Assembly: GCA_026386995.1 (NCBI GenBank)
Contig: JAPLMO010000035.1
Span: forward strand, 1 to 42,203
From: Planctomycetota bacterium
GTDB lineage: Bacteria; Planctomycetota; Phycisphaerae; FEN-1346
Length of the DNA stretch: 42,203 nt
Direction: 5' to 3'
Part shown: positions 18,001 to 25,523 of the stretch, in pieces
Position numbering within the stretch: the stretch's first letter is position 1
How the letters are laid out: every line of letters starts with the position of its first letter
The notes under the pieces: generated by a model
What the model saw: the letters and a program-made list of their open reading frames with translations, nothing else
Told to the model about the DNA's origin: nothing
Databases searched by the model: none
Position numbers and translations under genes: made by a program

Positions 18001-19311
18001 GCTGATTCCTTCATGCTCCTGTCGCGCCTTCTCTTGTGCTACGCGGGTTTGCTCAACTCGTTGGGTCAGCACGTCAACAGGCGGAAGGTCACGTGCGCGG
18101 CCTCGAAGTGGCGCTATCTCCTCGGCTTTGGCCATGATCTGCTCCGCCTCGGCCAGTCTTCTCTTAGCCTCGGCCACCTCAGACCCAGCCGCCGCGCATC
18201 GGTCAGTAGTCTCTGCGATGTCCTTCTCAAGACGGGCCAACTCGGTCATATTCCGTTGGGCTTCACTAGCAGCACTCGCGGCAGCAGCCAACTGCGTAGC
18301 GGTGTCAGCGAGATGCGATTCCTCTGCACGCGCGTTTTCCAAGTCGGCTTCCATTGTTTGGACTTCGCCGAGTTTGCGCGTCATCTCACCGAGATCGGTT
18401 TGAGCTTCGGACAACCACTCGCAAATATCTATGGCGCGGCAAAGACCCCTCACCTCTTCGGCCAGCCTTGCCCGCTCAATACTTAACGTCTCTCGGCGTC
18501 CAGCCAGTTCCTCCGACCGATGGTCAACGTGCGTCTGCAGCAAGAGATCGGGACAGTTGGCAATCCGCTGGTCCTTTGGGTCTCCGACACGCAGCACGCG
18601 GCCTTGGCTAAGAAGATCGGGGGCCAGGTATTGCTTGATGTAATGGAGGGCGCCATCCACTGCAATGTTAGTATGCGATACGAGGAGGACGGACCTGCTG
18701 CACTTGAGAAGTTGGCCTGCAATGGCACCAATCGTGCGGCTCTTGCCGGTGCCGGGCGGCCCCCAGATAAAGGTCGTATTGCGTCCCAAACTCGAAGCAA
18801 CAGCCGCGCACTGATCGCTATTGAGACAGAGTGCTGCCAGATCAACTAGTGCGGGTTCCCCCGAGGCGGGCAATGCCCCTCTCACCCGTTCGCCCACTAC
18901 GTTCGGCAATTGGGCGTGACCCTCAATGCGTTCGATCAGTTTCCGCATGAGAAATGTCAGATTGCTTTGAAGACGGGCGACAGGGACAAACACACCGATG
19001 TCTTGGGGAACACTCAGCGTGACTGCCAAACCATCAACTGAAAGAATGGTCACTTCAACTGGTGGTGAGCCAGGCAGATAAAGATCGCCGGGTGCGTCGC
19101 CCGGCAGATTGAGAGCGTTCTCTATATCGAAAACGTACTGGTAACTGGCACCAACCTGCGCAATGCGGCGGCCATTGGCAAGCGGCACTGCGGCGCTGGA
19201 CTCGCTACGGCTGGCGGCTTCGATCTCTTCCTGAAGAGCAGTGCGGAACTCAGACAGAATGCCGCCAAGCGGAACATCGTCCCGGCGCGATTTTTCGAAC
19301 GGCCTCCGCAT
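15058..19311 (-). CDS. UPF1-like SF1 helicase fused to a PLD-family nuclease and zinc ribbons
   Basis: About 1417 residues from ATG 19311; the frame is open to 19569, but the first ~20 codons there lie in a short-period repeat, so the longer start is doubtful. Residues 184-191 are Walker A (GPPGTGKS). Residues about 265-690 are an Ala/Glu/Arg-rich coiled coil inserted in the helicase. Then come Walker B LDEAS (~721), GDFKQLPP (~746), RRQYRMHPQI (~790), TAHSFQGSEADVV (~923) and NVALTRARRR (~964), the SF1 motif set. Residues ~1045-1165 are a PLD-type domain with one HKD motif (HEKLIFID, ~1130). Two zinc ribbons follow (CPIC...C..DC ~1190-1216 and CSNC...C ~1234-1254). It is visibly less GC-rich than its neighbours and bounded by repeats, consistent with horizontal acquisition. 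A role in anti-phage defence or nucleic-acid processing is inference. Confidence 0.85.
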   Translation of the reverse strand: MRRPFEKSRRDDVPLGGILSEFRTALQEEIEAASRSESSAAVPLANGRRIAQVGASYQYVFDIENALNLPGDAPGDLYLPGSPPVEVTILSVDGLAVTLSVPQDIGVFVPVARLQSNLTFLMRKLIERIEGHAQLPNVVGERVRGALPASGEPALVDLAALCLNSDQCAAVASSLGRNTTFIWGPPGTGKSRTIGAIAGQLLKCSRSVLLVSHTNIAVDGALHYIKQYLAPDLLSQGRVLRVGDPKDQRIANCPDLLLQTHVDHRSEELAGRRETLSIERARLAEEVRGLCRAIDICEWLSEAQTDLGEMTRKLGEVQTMEADLENARAEESHLADTATQLAAAASAASEAQRNMTELARLEKDIAETTDRCAAAGSEVAEAKRRLAEAEQIMAKAEEIAPLRGRARDLPPVDVLTQRVEQTRVAQEKARQEHEGISARLARAEALHADAQSVGKLTRLWRGLPSPESLGPIVANFRAGVKSAWDRVQALNESLAGAEQLLAKKVELQKKLQPYANIPESHVQQQVVNESRNVFESLQAEINRLNHNLHDLTAVRALCAAVIQIFFDDYPDGPEEVIQKANENAAALAEVRARGFQLMRECGKSRPDLEQLLEARLAVLREWNLTEELPGPAEKMLVAARAACERALSEVRGCDLNTMLDDRIRLNERIIAIDAQTRDIEEALKRVEELVIADATVVATTLTRAYLRDSIQKRRFDTVVLDEASMAPIPALWVAAGLADCNAVVVGDFKQLPPIVISKHPLALKWLGRDIFEEAVLTNPDAAPDRVVILRRQYRMHPQISAIPNELIYEGRLWDDDMTKSDGNLTDWYRRDWGYDEPVLLVDTGPLGAWVTSVPRAARSSRLNFLSATICVDIAEQLLRRDRPEFQVGHDPRILIVCPYRPHARLLELLLRKQGLAGEVLAGTAHSFQGSEADVVILDLVNDEPHWRVGLFMPERDETNKRLLNVALTRARRRLVVVGDFDYNVKRAKRAFMGAKLIPFLVAHYPRVSAVEVVPTGLSARAAKAQSLVLGGDVEPQATRLVVTQERFFPVLRGDLARAASRIVIYSAFITQARLALLEPQIRAAIERQVRVYVVTKTHGDRNKKEVPGYRALEKALSDWGVVVVHKRGMHEKLIFIDDNILWSGSLNPLSFSDTQEIMERRESREVVKDFAGTLRLDDLVGEYDAGPPVCPICDGEMVASEGDRKPFYWRCMREDCCYRRDIDQPPIKGGVIVCSNCGREVEYGEWGGKPAWRCVEKRHHHQSVAPMHLRLPKMRERVPKKELRRLDKLFGIAPVANPKRFRGHTSLEEGTRGPIQGSLFSDDDADGDPAAPQACGIGTEGHGNSNCQDVKEVDAETFSLMVEIGGLYLKHGMLDFEEWSVLMTQGEGEVMRPYLQRVYQAALREHREAAESEPGGQ

Positions 19312-19504
19312 CTGAATCCCCCAAGAAGCGTCCCGAGATGCTCTTATCTGTGCAAACTGCACTTGCGTCAAGGGCAAAATGAGACGTGGCAAGGGGCGGG
19401 CCGCTAACCATATTTTCCCCCGTGGCGGGAGGACTCGGGCTCGGTCGCGATCTTCACGATGCAGGGCGACTACTTCTCGGCGTGTGCCGCCTTGAAACGC
19501 TTGT

Positions 19505-19730
19505 ACGCCTCCAGGTTTCAAATTCAAAGTTAACGGCCAGGGAAAGACAGTTTCAGGTTCAAAGTTCAAGGTTCAAAGTTAACGGCCAAGGAAAGGCAGT
19601 TTCAGGTTTCAAGTTCAAGGTTCAAAGTTGACGGCCAACGAGACAGAGGCGGCAACCGGCAACCGGGCAACGGCACGGCCACGGACAACGGCGGCAACCG
19701 GCAGTTCAAAGTTGAAGGTTCAAAGTTCAA
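19505..19730. repeat. Heptamer-type repeat array (GTTCAAA/GTTCAAG units)
   Basis: Repeated GTTCAAAGTTCAAGGTTCAA motifs, interspersed with TAACGGCCA.GGAAAG.CAG units, show a dominant 7-bp period. The region overlaps the 5' extension of the helicase ORF. A second block at 19650-19700 repeats GGCAACC-type heptamers. Confidence 0.75.
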
Positions 19731-19805
19731 GGGCGGTTCCCGCCGTTCAGCGCGATTGGAGACGTATGGGGTCAGGAGCCTTACGGATAGGGCTCCAGAC
19801 CCCCA

Positions 19806-19930
19806 GTGCTGCGGTTCCCGAATCCCGATTCCCGGTTCTCGAATCCCGTTCCCGCCTTCCGGTTCCCCGTTCCCGGTTCCCCGGCCTGCCCGCCAGGCCT
19901 AAGGGCGGGTTCCCGGTTCCTGACTCCCGA
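19806..19930. repeat. Heptamer-type repeat array (GAATCCC/GATTCCC units)
   Basis: A degenerate tandem of CGAATCC, CGATTCC, CGGTTCC and CGTTCC. It is the complement-strand version of the array at 14324-14403, on the other side of the helicase gene. Confidence 0.7.
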
Positions 19931-20005
19931 ATCCCGACCTCACGGCTCAGGCACGACTGCCAAAATGGCAGTCCCTGCGGTCGCGGGAGGGGGGCGAATC
20001 GCCCG

Positions 20006-20084
20006 AAATCAGGGACAGCGCCAACGCCGCCCGGCCCCCCGACCCGGCCCGCCGAAACCGCTTGGCGCTGTCCCTGATTTTTTT
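20006..20084. repeat. Long hairpin with perfect 19-bp arms and T-run
   Basis: AAATCAGGGACAGCGCCAA at 20006-20024 is exactly complementary to 20062-20080, with a 37-nt GC-rich loop. The right arm runs into seven T. It has the form of an intrinsic terminator on the plus strand, but no plus-strand gene precedes it; an insertion element or structured RNA end is possible. Confidence 0.7.
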
Positions 20085-20130
20085 GGGGGCGCCGGAAGGG
20101 GTGGCGGGGAATCCCTACTGTCTCGCTCGG

Positions 20131-20358
20131 ATATACTAAAGTATATAACCGCAGGTGTCCAAAACCCCTTCGGCGGCCTCCGGAGGTATCAAGTTCCGAT
20201 CAAAAGCGCGTAAGAAGTGTCAAAAACCAGTAAAAAAGCGCCTTACCCATCTTGCCAAACGACGCAAAAACGGCCTTGGCGCTAGCGCCAAGGGGGTTTT
20301 GGGTCCCGCGCGGCGTAAAAAGCCCCCGATTTTGCCCTCCGGTGTATACTATAGTATC
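20131..20358. promoter_or_regulatory. Two AT-rich dyads and a palindrome upstream of the kinase gene
   Basis: ATATACTAAAGTATAT (20131-20146) and GTATACTATAGTATC (20344-20358) share ATACT-N2-AGTAT arms. Between them is the perfect 20-bp palindrome CCTTGGCGCTAGCGCCAAGG (20274-20293). They may be operator or promoter elements; function unknown. Confidence 0.35.
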
Positions 20359-20403
20359 AATCCGGCCCCGGATTTTCTCTAGCGGGAATATTGCCCTACC
20401 GAC

Positions 20404-20431
20404 TTGCCTTTCCCCAAAAATGTTGTATTAT
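20404..20431 (+). promoter_or_regulatory. Promoter of the kinase gene
   Basis: TTGCCT (20404-20409) and TATTAT (20426-20431) with a 16-nt spacer, about 50 nt before the GTG start. Confidence 0.45.
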
Positions 20432-20486
20432 ATCAACACTGACGCACCCGGGGATTCGCGCAGTCTATTCGCCGCCTGAGGGCTTC

Positions 20487-22139
20487 GTGGCAAAAGGGAA
20501 ACATTCCGGCCATGCCGCGCCGTCTCCGCCGCCAGGGGCGGGGCCGCTATGGCTCTTGGCCGAGTTGGCCGAGGAGTTGGGGACCCTAGACGACCCGGTA
20601 TCCCTCCAGCAAGAGGTCCTGGAACGTGCCCTGACGATATTCCACTGCCGCAGCGGGGCCTTTTGCCCGATGGACGCCGAGACCGGCCGCATACGCCTCG
20701 GGCCGATCAGCGGCAGCGTCATGAACCTTCGGCCGGAGGAAATCCTGGCGGCAGAGCCCGTCCGCGTGGCCGTTATCGAGCAGCGGAGGCCCCTGGTGAT
20801 GGCCGACGCGTCGGTCCTGAGTTCCGGGCCGGCCGGCTGGCGCGGCATGGCGGTCATTCCGCTGATGGGGTCGGAAGGGCTGGAGGCGCTCCTCGTGATC
20901 GGCGATCTGGCGGAGGATCACCAGTTTGGCGACTCGGATACGGCGCTGATGGCCGTCCTCGGCCGCATGGCGGCCTCCGCGCTGGGGATGCGTCTTGCGA
21001 TCCGCGAGTTCCGCCGCGAGGTCGGCCAGCGCATGACCGACATGGTCGCCCAACTTAACCGGACGGCGGCGGAGTTGGAGCGCGTCAAGACCTTTGCCGA
21101 CGATTTCTTCGAGTCCGTCCCGTTCGGCATCATCCTCTTTGACCGCGAGTTTCGGGTGACGTTCCACAACCACGCCGCCGACCGCCTGTGGCCCGAGGAC
21201 CGCTCGGTCCTGGCGGCCGCGCGGCGGACAAGCATCGCCCAGAGCGATCCGGATTGGGAACAGGGTCTCAAGGACGTCGTCAATATGCAGCGCGCGTGGC
21301 TTGCCGAGGCCGTGGCGGTGGAGCGCCCGAACCAGGAGGCCGTGCGCGTGAACCTCTGGTGTGCGCCCCTGGTGAGCGAGCAGCAGAGCCTGGTGGGCGG
21401 CGTGCTGATCGTCGAGGACGTGTCGCAGCGCGTCCAGATGGAGCGGCGGCTGGCGGTCTCGGAGCGCCTGGCCGGCGTGGGGCGCCTTGCGGCGATGGTG
21501 GCCCATGAGATCAACAATCCCCTGGACGGGATCATCCGCCTCGTGAACCTCTCGCGGCGGACCGGGGCCGGTTCGTGCGATCCCAAGGTGGACGAGTATC
21601 TTGCGGAAGCCCACAAGGGCCTGATGCGGCTGGTGACGATCGTGCGGGACCTGCTGGATTTCTCGCGGAGCGCCTCGGGGGCCGTCGACCCGATGCCCCT
21701 CCGGGAGACGCTGACCGAAGCCGCGCGGGCCATGGCGCAGGTCGCCGAGCGGGCGGGCGTCCGCGTGAGCATCGACTGCGCGGCCGATCTGCCACCCCTC
21801 AGGAGCGCGACGCTATATCACGTCGTCCTGAACCTCATCAAGAACGCCATCGAGGCGATGCCGGGCGGCGGGCTTATCGAGGTGGCGGCACACAGGCTGA
21901 CCGACGCGGTCGTCGTGTCGGTGGCCGACTCGGGGCCGGGCATCCCGCCGGACGTGCTGGCGCACCTCTTCGAGCCGTTCTTCAGCCTCAAGGCCACCGG
22001 CAAGGGGACCGGCCTGGGCCTGGTGATCTGCAAGGACCTGATCGAGAAGCAGGGCGGAAGCATCACGGCAGCGAACCGCCCCGAGGGAGGGGCCGTGTTT
22101 ACGGTACGGATTCCTGTTACGCGGGCGGGGCGGGCTTAA
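20487..22139 (+). CDS. GAF-PAS sensor histidine kinase (NtrB type)
   Basis: 550 residues from GTG 20487 behind GAGGG; an upstream ATG extension at 20391 overlaps the promoter. There are no membrane helices, so it is cytoplasmic. Residues about 20-170 form a GAF-like sensor; 200-235 a linker helix; 205-310 a PAS domain (FFESVPFGIILFDREFRVTF, then HNHAADRLW); 325-395 the dimerisation domain with phosphoacceptor His340 in VAHEINNPLDGI; and 440-545 the ATPase (NLIKNAIEAM N box, DSGPGIP G1, GKGTGLGLVI G2). An NtrC-type regulator follows 177 bp downstream on the same strand, surely its partner. The signal is unknown. Confidence 0.93.
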   Translation: MAKGKHSGHAAPSPPPGAGPLWLLAELAEELGTLDDPVSLQQEVLERALTIFHCRSGAFCPMDAETGRIRLGPISGSVMNLRPEEILAAEPVRVAVIEQRRPLVMADASVLSSGPAGWRGMAVIPLMGSEGLEALLVIGDLAEDHQFGDSDTALMAVLGRMAASALGMRLAIREFRREVGQRMTDMVAQLNRTAAELERVKTFADDFFESVPFGIILFDREFRVTFHNHAADRLWPEDRSVLAAARRTSIAQSDPDWEQGLKDVVNMQRAWLAEAVAVERPNQEAVRVNLWCAPLVSEQQSLVGGVLIVEDVSQRVQMERRLAVSERLAGVGRLAAMVAHEINNPLDGIIRLVNLSRRTGAGSCDPKVDEYLAEAHKGLMRLVTIVRDLLDFSRSASGAVDPMPLRETLTEAARAMAQVAERAGVRVSIDCAADLPPLRSATLYHVVLNLIKNAIEAMPGGGLIEVAAHRLTDAVVVSVADSGPGIPPDVLAHLFEPFFSLKATGKGTGLGLVICKDLIEKQGGSITAANRPEGGAVFTVRIPVTRAGRA

Positions 22140-22153
22140 AATGACTAATGTCT

Positions 22154-22292
22154 AATGACTAATCAAAAAGCAAACGGCAAACGGCAATGACTAATCAAAC
22201 GGCAAAAGGCAAACGACAAGGGCGAATGCGGCCGCGGTGCGCTTCTTTTCATTAGTCATTGCCGTTTGCAGTTTGCCTTTTGATTGGTCATT
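22154..22292. repeat. Inverted heptamer-repeat hairpin between kinase and regulator genes
   Basis: Arms of 42 nt (22154-22195 and 22251-22292) match at 39 positions. Each arm is built of AATGACT/AATCAAA and AAACGGC heptamers, and ATGACTAATGTCTA precedes the left arm. A 55-nt centre separates them. It ends 14 nt before the ribosome site of the regulator gene. Confidence 0.8.
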
Positions 22293-22316
22293 GAGCATCG
22301 CTTTGAAGGAGGGGCC

Positions 22317-23684
22317 ATGGCTACCAGCGCACGCATCCTCGTCGTGGATGACGACGAAATCATCCTGACGAGCCTGTCGGAGTTCCTGCGCCTCGAAGGC
22401 CACTTCGTCGAGACGGCCAAGGCGTTCCGCGAGGCCGCCGCGCGCCTGGCGGCCGCCACGTTCCACCTCGTCATCGCGGACGTCTCGATGCCCGAGGCCG
22501 ACGGCTTCGAACTCCTCAAGATGGTCCGCAACCGCTACCCCGACACCGCCGTCATCATGGTCACCGGCTACGGCACGATCGAGGACGCCGTCCGGGCGAT
22601 CAAGCAGGGGGCGGCCGATTACCTTACGAAGCCCATCATCGACGACGAAATCAAGGTGCGCATCGAGCGGGTCCTGGCGCAGCAGTCGCTCACGGCCGAG
22701 GTGCGGACGCTGAAGAACCAACTCGCCGAGCGCTACAGCCTCGGCAACATCATCGGCCACGACTACAAGATGGTCAAGGTCTTCGACCTGGTGGAGTCCG
22801 TCGCCGACACGCCCACGACCGTCCTTGTGACCGGCGAAAGCGGCACGGGCAAGAGCATGGTCGCCCGGGCAATCCATCACCGCTCCAACCGCCGCGCGGG
22901 GCCGTTCGTCGAGGTCGCCTGCGGGGCGCTGCCCGAGACCCTGCTGGAAAGCGAACTTTTCGGCCACGTTAAGGGGTCGTTCACCGGCGCGGTCGGCGAC
23001 AAGGCCGGCAAGTTCAAGCAGGCCGACGGCGGCACGATATTCCTGGACGAGGTCTCGACCGCCACGCCAGCACTCCAGGTGAAACTGCTGCGCGTGGTTC
23101 AGGAATTGGAGTTCGAGCCGGTGGGCGGCTCGAAGACCGAGCACGTCGACGTCCGCTGCATCCTCGCGACCAACATGGACCTGGCCGACGCCGTCCGCGA
23201 CGGCAGGTTCCGTCAGGACCTTTACTACCGCATCAACGTCGTGTCGGTGCACCTCTCGCCTCTGCGCGAGCGCCTGGGCGACATCCCGCTCCTGGCCGAG
23301 CACTTCCTGAAGCGGCACTGCGAGCGCACCAGCCGCCACGTCGTGGGATTCCAGGATGAGGCCCTCCGCGCGCTCCAGATGTTCGACTGGCCGGGCAACG
23401 TGCGGCAGTTGGAGAACGTGATCGAGCGGGCGGTGATCCTTACGAAGACCCCGACCATCGGCATGGACGACCTGCCCGAGGAAATTCGCGCCCCGCGCGG
23501 CAAGGGCGGCGGCAACGGCCACGGCCTGCCCCTGAAGCAGGCCCTCCAGTTGCCCGAGAAGGACCTTATTCTGCGCGCCCTGAAGACCCACCAAGGCAGC
23601 CGCCAGGCCACCGCTCAAGCCCTGGGCATCAACCGGACCACGCTGTATAAGAAGATGAAGCGCTACGGGATCGAGGAGGAGTAG
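22317..23684 (+). CDS. NtrC-family sigma54-dependent response regulator
   Basis: 455 residues from ATG 22317 behind AAGGAGG. Residues 1-120 are a receiver with phosphoacceptor Asp55 ([12 protein letters not shown]), the acidic cluster DDDE (11-14) and Lys105 (TKP). Residues 145-375 are a sigma54-interacting AAA+ domain: Walker A GESGTGKS (173-180), GSFTGA (220-225, a variant of GAFTGA), Walker [10 protein letters not shown] and the [12 protein letters not shown] sensor region. The C-terminus is a Fis-type HTH ([20 protein letters not shown]). It should activate sigma54 promoters when phosphorylated by the upstream kinase. Ser for Ala in GAFTGA occurs in natural homologues. Confidence 0.95.
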   Translation: MATSARILVVDDDEIILTSLSEFLRLEGHFVETAKAFREAAARLAAATFHLVIADVSMPEADGFELLKMVRNRYPDTAVIMVTGYGTIEDAVRAIKQGAADYLTKPIIDDEIKVRIERVLAQQSLTAEVRTLKNQLAERYSLGNIIGHDYKMVKVFDLVESVADTPTTVLVTGESGTGKSMVARAIHHRSNRRAGPFVEVACGALPETLLESELFGHVKGSFTGAVGDKAGKFKQADGGTIFLDEVSTATPALQVKLLRVVQELEFEPVGGSKTEHVDVRCILATNMDLADAVRDGRFRQDLYYRINVVSVHLSPLRERLGDIPLLAEHFLKRHCERTSRHVVGFQDEALRALQMFDWPGNVRQLENVIERAVILTKTPTIGMDDLPEEIRAPRGKGGGNGHGLPLKQALQLPEKDLILRALKTHQGSRQATAQALGINRTTLYKKMKRYGIEEE

Positions 23685-23766
23685 CAGGGTAGGTTTATTG
23701 AGCCCGGCAAAAGTATTGTTCATTGGGTCATGGGCGATGCCGTGGCGGGACGCGTACGCCTCGCCG

Positions 23767-23889
23767 TATTTAGCCCCCCGTGAATACACGGGGGGCCGAA
23801 CGGCTCGGACCCCTGCCAACATTGGGAGGCGCCGCGCGGCGGGCGCGTGTTGCCGTGCCGCCCCCGGTGTATTCACCGGGGGCTAAATA
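23767..23889. repeat. MITE-like palindromic element, family D
   Basis: 123 bp with terminal inverted repeats TATTTAGCCCCC and GGGGGCTAAATA. Each end forms its own hairpin (GCCCCCCGTG/CACGGGGGGC and CCCCGGTG/CACCGGGG). It follows the regulator gene by 82 bp. Shorter relatives lie at 8623-8638 and 10658-10692. Confidence 0.8.
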
Positions 23890-23998
23890 AATCAGCGGCG
23901 CCACTGACCCCCGAATTGCGCGGTGGGTTACCCAACCTGCCGCACCCCGGCTGCGCGCGGGTAGTGAGGTGCGGAAGTGGAAGCCTGCGTAGTTTGCC

Positions 23999-24643
23999 TC
24001 AGAGGGTAGAGACCCCATCCGAAAGGTTGGCCTTTGAGCGCGCTCGATCAACCAACTTGTATTTCTTCCTTTCCTTCGCAAACGCCTCCCTGAGTTCGGT
24101 AACGGCTTCCGAGCCTCGTCCCCTTAACCCCCGTAGCAAAACCGAACTTGATCCAAAGTTCAGTTGAAGTCCTGTGTCGAAATTAACTCCTGCGTTGGCT
24201 GGCGAGCACACCACTGCAACGATGAGGCCCACTATCATAGACCTAGGTATCTTGAGAGGATTGCTACCGCCAAGAAGGGGTTCGGGGCCAAACGTTATGT
24301 TACTCGGCATGTCGCCTTCGTGAATAAGGCTGCATCTAATCACATACAGAATGTCTTCAAAAGGGCTGCAGCCATGGCTGTTAGGTCTCAACTTGGGATG
24401 GCTGAACCCAAGGTTGAGCCCGCGAATTCCGCATCCACCGAAACCAGCCGTAGTGATCAGCGCCAGATTGTCTCTTACGAACGCTTTGAATCGCCTGCCG
24501 GTGCTAGCACGCGGGTACACCTTGCCACCCGTAGCATCCACGGCAATGCAGACTGGTATCAAGGAGCCCTCGGCATCACCCAACGATAACTTCTCCACGC
24601 TTTCGCGTATTAATTTGGCCACGCCCATTTGAGAACTGGTCAC
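23999..24643 (-). CDS. Uncharacterised protein with Rx4H motif
   Basis: 214 residues. GTG 24643 was chosen because CGGAG sits 7 nt upstream; a TTG at 24649 is an alternative. The family was not recognised with certainty. Visible blocks are GSLIPVCIAVDATGGKVYP, RFKAFVRDNLALIT, SPFEDILYVIRCSLIHEGDM and PRSMIVGLIVAVVCSPAN. VIRCSLIHEG contains R-x4-H, the spacing found at HEPN RNase active sites, within a predicted helix. This is suggestive only. Base composition is visibly lower in GC than in neighbouring housekeeping genes. It lies 115 bp downstream of a membrane-anchored protein gene on the same strand. Confidence 0.6.
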   Translation of the reverse strand: MTSSQMGVAKLIRESVEKLSLGDAEGSLIPVCIAVDATGGKVYPRASTGRRFKAFVRDNLALITTAGFGGCGIRGLNLGFSHPKLRPNSHGCSPFEDILYVIRCSLIHEGDMPSNITFGPEPLLGGSNPLKIPRSMIVGLIVAVVCSPANAGVNFDTGLQLNFGSSSVLLRGLRGRGSEAVTELREAFAKERKKYKLVDRARSKANLSDGVSTL

Positions 24644-24758
24644 GGGCAATCTCCGTTACGCCATCGAGGACGCTATCAATCTTTTCCTCGGTTCCCCGGC
24701 CGCTGCCCTTTTTGGAAGGGGACCTGGGTAGCGGCCCCAGCGGCCGAGCCGTATGTGT

Positions 24759-25280
24759 TCATTCTCGGCGACTAAGTTCAGCGTATCCGACCCAAGTCCG
24801 TGAAGCGGTCGTTGCGCCTCCGTTTGCTATGAAGTACCCTGACATCTTATCGCCTCCGGCATGGATGTAAAGCATGGCGCATGAAATCATGAACCGGTTT
24901 GCATTCTCGCACCTGCATTGGTACATCAAGTAGTCGCCGATCACTTTGCCCGTCCATGCGAAACTTGTTTTTTGCATCCCTTGGGGCACTTCTGTTTCCG
25001 TCATTACTGCCTTCACCCTTCGTCCAGTCTGTTTAATGCGGACGGTATACTTGTCAACAAAGCGGTCCTGCTTTTGGTCCCTTTCTGGAATGAAGGGCTG
25101 ATCAGGTTTGTAAATGATCCAGAAGGAATTACCGTCCCATTCTCCGCCGATCTTTCGGGCCTTGCCTCGAATCAGGTCCACAATGTCCTCGAATCTGGCA
25201 GCGAGCAGCACTGCAAGAGCGCTTATGATTGCGGCGATGATTACTCCAAAAGTGTTGTTGTTATTGGGAACGTTATCCAT
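24759..25280 (-). CDS. Membrane-anchored beta-rich protein
   Basis: 173 residues from ATG 25280 (MDNVPNNNN), preceded by GGAGC. Residues about 10-30 (TFGVIIAAIISALAVLLAAR) form one transmembrane helix after a short polar, Asn-rich N-terminus. The rest is soluble and looks beta-rich, starting KIGGEWDGNSFWIIYKPDQP, with repeated strand-turn patterns (DKYTVRIKQTGRRVKAVM, WTGKVIGDYLMYQCRC) and ending TWVGYAELS. The layout recalls small membrane-plus-beta-barrel effectors of bacterial immune operons, but this is a shape comparison only. Low GC matches the next gene, its likely operon partner. Confidence 0.6.
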   Translation of the reverse strand: MDNVPNNNNTFGVIIAAIISALAVLLAARFEDIVDLIRGKARKIGGEWDGNSFWIIYKPDQPFIPERDQKQDRFVDKYTVRIKQTGRRVKAVMTETEVPQGMQKTSFAWTGKVIGDYLMYQCRCENANRFMISCAMLYIHAGGDKMSGYFIANGGATTASRTWVGYAELSRRE

Positions 25281-25523
25281 GTGTTTGCTCGCTCCTTTGT
25301 ATTTCGGGTTATTTCGGGTGACACAATACCGATTTTGTCCTGACGATCGCACTGATCACCGCCGCGGCGGTGCCTTCGTGCGGTCGTCGAATCATGTTCG
25401 GCCTCATCCCCGGACCCCTTTGCAACAATCCTGTATGTGACCCGGAAGTATACATAACGAATTCGGCCGCTTCCAATACATTCCGTCGGCGGGCGTAACC
25501 GGTCGGGATTGGATAGCCTCGAA

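Noticed and set aside
19312..19569. N-terminal extension of the helicase to 19569
   Set aside because: The first ~20 codons lie in the GTTCAAA-type repeat. A start at 19311 is preferred, although some codons just before 19311 could be real, so the exact start remains open.
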